Origin: Rhodoferax sp.
GTDB taxonomy: Bacteria > Pseudomonadota > Gammaproteobacteria > Burkholderiales > Burkholderiaceae_C
Length of the DNA: 36,562 bases
Assembly (NCBI GenBank): GCA_003133245.1
Contig: PKWM01000028.1
Span: forward strand, 1 to 36,562
Direction: 5' to 3'
Shown in pieces: positions 34,640 to 36,562 of the stretch. Made by a program: the position numbers and the translations under genes. Under the pieces are notes generated by a model. It had not been told where the DNA came from. It worked only from the letters and a program-made list of their open reading frames with translations, and searched no databases. The stretch's first letter is position 1. Every line of letters starts with the position of its first letter.

Positions 34640-35725
34640 ATGAAAATTCGACTTATATTGATTGCGCTTTTTTCCTGTCTTATGGGGTCGGCTATGGCAG
34701 AAAGCGGCGTCACCTTATATGGCAATCTCGATTCGGGATTCTTAAGCAGTCAACTAGGGGGGAACATTAATTATTTCTCTCAATACACAAGCGGTTGGAT
34801 GCCGACTTTCTTCGGATTCAAAGGGGCCGAGGATCTCGGCGGAGGCTTGGAAGCGTCATTTCGACTCGAATCCGGTTTCGACCTGTCGACCGGCGCGACC
34901 GGGCAGTACCCACCAAAAGCAGTGTTGTTCAATCGGCAAGCGAGCGTAGCTCTCCGCGGCGATTTTGGGTCCATCGGCTTAGGTCTGTTAACAGATCCGC
35001 TATTTCTAAGCTTGCTCGCGGTCGATCCGCGCCAAGTGAGCAACATCGGTAGCGGATTGCAGGGGTTCACCATGGGAAACGGCACTTCCAATAATGCCAA
35101 TGCGGTAGGATACACTTCGAATGATTTGGCAGGTCTGGTACTGCGCGCGCAGTATGCTTTCGGCGAAGTGCCTGGAAACACAAAAGCGGCATCGATCTAC
35201 AGTGCTGGAGCGGTATATAAAAAGGATGGATTAATAATTAGTGCTGGATGGTTTTCAAAGAAGGACCCAACCGGAAACCTTTCTAATCGCGGCAACCTGA
35301 TTGGCGCCGGCTATGAAGTCGGTAACTTGACGATCAAGGCATATTACTCGACTTATAACGCCGAATTTCTGGTGGGTCCTGGCAATACCATATCCCCATC
35401 TCGGCTTGGAACTCTTGACAATGTCGGATTCGGAGGAAAATATGCAATATCGCCTTTACTCGATATTGATTTCGGCTACTATACTTTAAAGGATTCAGGC
35501 TCCGCCTCGAAGATGAACGCCAACACGCTTGCTAGCGGCCTCTTTTACAAGTTATCCAAACGCACAACTCTGTACGGCCAATTGGTTTCGATTGACAACA
35601 AAGGCGGCAATACCGCGCAAAATGCGCTGTTCGTCAACAATGGCGATACCACCATGCCGGGTGTCTTTATGACCACGAATGGCCAAGGAATGCAGTACAA
35701 CGTAGGAATACGGCACGCGTTCTAA
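34640..35725 (+). CDS. Outer-membrane porin, Burkholderiales trimeric type
   Basis: A 361-residue porin. The signal peptide (KIRLILIALFSCLMGSAMA, cut after residue 20) is followed by ESGVTLYGNLDSGF, the usual first strand of these porins. FFGFKGAEDLGGGLEASFRLESGF is a family signature, and the protein ends in Phe (GIRHAF), the beta-barrel assembly signal. It lets small, mostly anionic solutes cross the outer membrane. The ATG at 34640 has GGAG 6 nt upstream; the codon at 34550 is too early. Placement after the ABC operon suggests it admits the same substrate. Confidence 0.92.
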   Translation: MKIRLILIALFSCLMGSAMAESGVTLYGNLDSGFLSSQLGGNINYFSQYTSGWMPTFFGFKGAEDLGGGLEASFRLESGFDLSTGATGQYPPKAVLFNRQASVALRGDFGSIGLGLLTDPLFLSLLAVDPRQVSNIGSGLQGFTMGNGTSNNANAVGYTSNDLAGLVLRAQYAFGEVPGNTKAASIYSAGAVYKKDGLIISAGWFSKKDPTGNLSNRGNLIGAGYEVGNLTIKAYYSTYNAEFLVGPGNTISPSRLGTLDNVGFGGKYAISPLLDIDFGYYTLKDSGSASKMNANTLASGLFYKLSKRTTLYGQLVSIDNKGGNTAQNALFVNNGDTTMPGVFMTTNGQGMQYNVGIRHAF

Positions 35726-35964
35726 GGTGATAAACGTTGGAATCGAAGCCAGTTCCGGGCGTTGGCTCGGCTGGACCGGGCTATTCATGAAACATGGAGC
35801 TCAGCGTTTCGAATATTCATGCAAATTGCGGCGCATCTCTCATGGCTATGAATCGCGATTAGTCCGGTCGGAAGATATGGCCGAGATAGGCGGTGTGGTT
35901 GGCGACAATTACCACGCCGGTCAGGATAGTTGACACCGGCCAGCGGTGGATGGTCTGGAAATTC

Positions 35965-36404
35965 GGTTTTGTTGCATTAAGGACTGGTGGTCACGAAGAA
36001 GCTCGTTGGCGCTCATCTGATCAGCAGACCAGTCCATAGAACTGGTCTGCTGCCGACGCCGTTGATCCGGCGGGACAGTCCAGCTGCCCCTTGCAAGTCA
36101 TGTGCATGATCTCGATTCCGGCGATGACGGTTTGAGCGCTCCAAAAGGACTTGAATCCGAGCATCGGTCGCGTAACCCGTTTGATGGCAAAATGATCCGA
36201 TTCAACGATGTTGTTTAGGTACTTGTTTTGACGCATCAGGATATCAACGCAGGCGTCGGCTTTGACACTTTCAATAGCAGCCGTGTTGGCGCCGCTCTTG
36301 TCGATGGTGATCTTTTCGGGCAAGTCAACCAAGTCGATGGCGTGCTCCAGAAACCGCCGTGACGTTGGCAGATGGCGCTTGGCAATGAGAAGAAAGTCAA
36401 CTGT
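35965..36404 (-). mobile_element. IS6-family transposase 3' part with one end repeat
   Basis: The minus strand encodes ADTVDFLLIAKRHLP, the DDE-region EKITIDKSGANTAAIESVKA, QNKYLNNIVESDHFAIKRVT and RPMLGFKSFWSA, stopping at 36021. This is the C-terminal two thirds of an IS6-type transposase. GGTTTTGTTGCATTA at 35965-35979 matches the inward-reading IS6 end (GGxxCTGTTGCAAA). The other end is replaced at about 36398-36408 by IS66 sequence. The stretch 35726-35964 before it has no gene that I recognise. Confidence 0.78.
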
Positions 36405-36562
36405 ATCGGCACGATGTCGAGTTGTTCGCTGATGTCTTGACCGATTCCCACCATCGCGCTGCCACATGCACAGGTGCGATCAGTTTCAGGTACATCGTGC
36501 AGCACAACCACTCGAGGTGCATATTTCAGCCCATCGTGGACGCCCGGGTTCGACAGTTCCCA
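36405..36562 (-). mobile_element. IS66-family TnpC fragment, cut by the window edge
   Basis: The minus strand is open from the window edge and encodes VVVLHDVPETDRTCACGSAM and GIGQDISEQLDIVPIQ. This is the zinc-finger region and following QLDIVP motif of IS66 TnpC transposases. At about 36400 it joins the IS6 fragment, where the reading frame changes. Only about 52 codons are in view. Confidence 0.72.

Noticed and set aside
1..35920. TGGTTGGCGACAATTACC occurs in the MaoC gene (minus strand, near 3-20) and again near 35896-35913 (plus strand).
   Set aside because: An 18-bp exact match is unexpected by chance, but similarity ends at once on the readable side, the other side is cut by the window edge, and the reading contexts differ. 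Too little to call a duplication.

Overview
The window looks like a chromosomal segment of a betaproteobacterium, most likely Burkholderiales/Comamonadaceae. The evidence is the GlmU, GlmS and RdgC sequences, two complete Liv-type ABC transporters, a Burkholderiales-type trimeric porin and the style of the dispersed repeat at 12459-12559. I assign the order by resemblance only; no search was run.

Region 1 (1-8.1 kb) is a zone of decay. It holds a MaoC dehydratase cut by the window edge, an AbiE toxin-antitoxin pair with an intact antitoxin but a truncated toxin, a SYLF lipid-binding protein, an Old Yellow Enzyme, an EamA exporter and RdgC. Between them lie remnants of at least five genes: photolyase, lipocalin, nitroreductase, a YgjP-type metalloprotease and an IS5-type transposase.

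Region 2 (8.1-17.4 kb) is well-kept core sequence. glmU and glmS (two UDP-GlcNAc synthesis enzymes) flank an EamA transporter and a complete Liv-type ABC operon on the minus strand (livG-livF-binding protein-livH-livM). A REP-like palindromic repeat lies inside that operon, and its LivF carries Arg in place of the Walker A Lys.

Region 3 (17.4-21.6 kb) is a 4.2 kb block bounded by 30-bp terminal inverted repeats with iterated subterminal repeats. It carries no transposase. Its cargo is a patatin-like phospholipase with a short C-terminus and, divergently, a large primase-helicase of the TOTE conflict-system type. This is the best candidate for an unusual, probably defence-related, system in the window.

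Region 4 (21.7-26.6 kb) is a mosaic: a GT32-like glycosyltransferase, a restriction-helicase tail remnant, small proteins, a broken MFS gene beside an intact DHA2-type MFS gene, and fragments of a group II intron reverse transcriptase and an IS3-type transposase.

Region 5 (26.6-36.5 kb) is by eye more AT-rich than region 2 and looks acquired. A thiolase-like/crotonase fusion enzyme is followed by a second complete Liv-type ABC transporter (binding protein, two permeases, two ATPases, mostly overlapping genes) and a porin. This layout fits uptake of an organic acid through the outer and inner membranes and its CoA-dependent breakdown. IS relics lie on both sides and within it (IS3 at 26.4, IS701 at 34.1, IS6/IS66 at 36.0-36.5 kb). 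No tRNA, rRNA or CRISPR array was seen.
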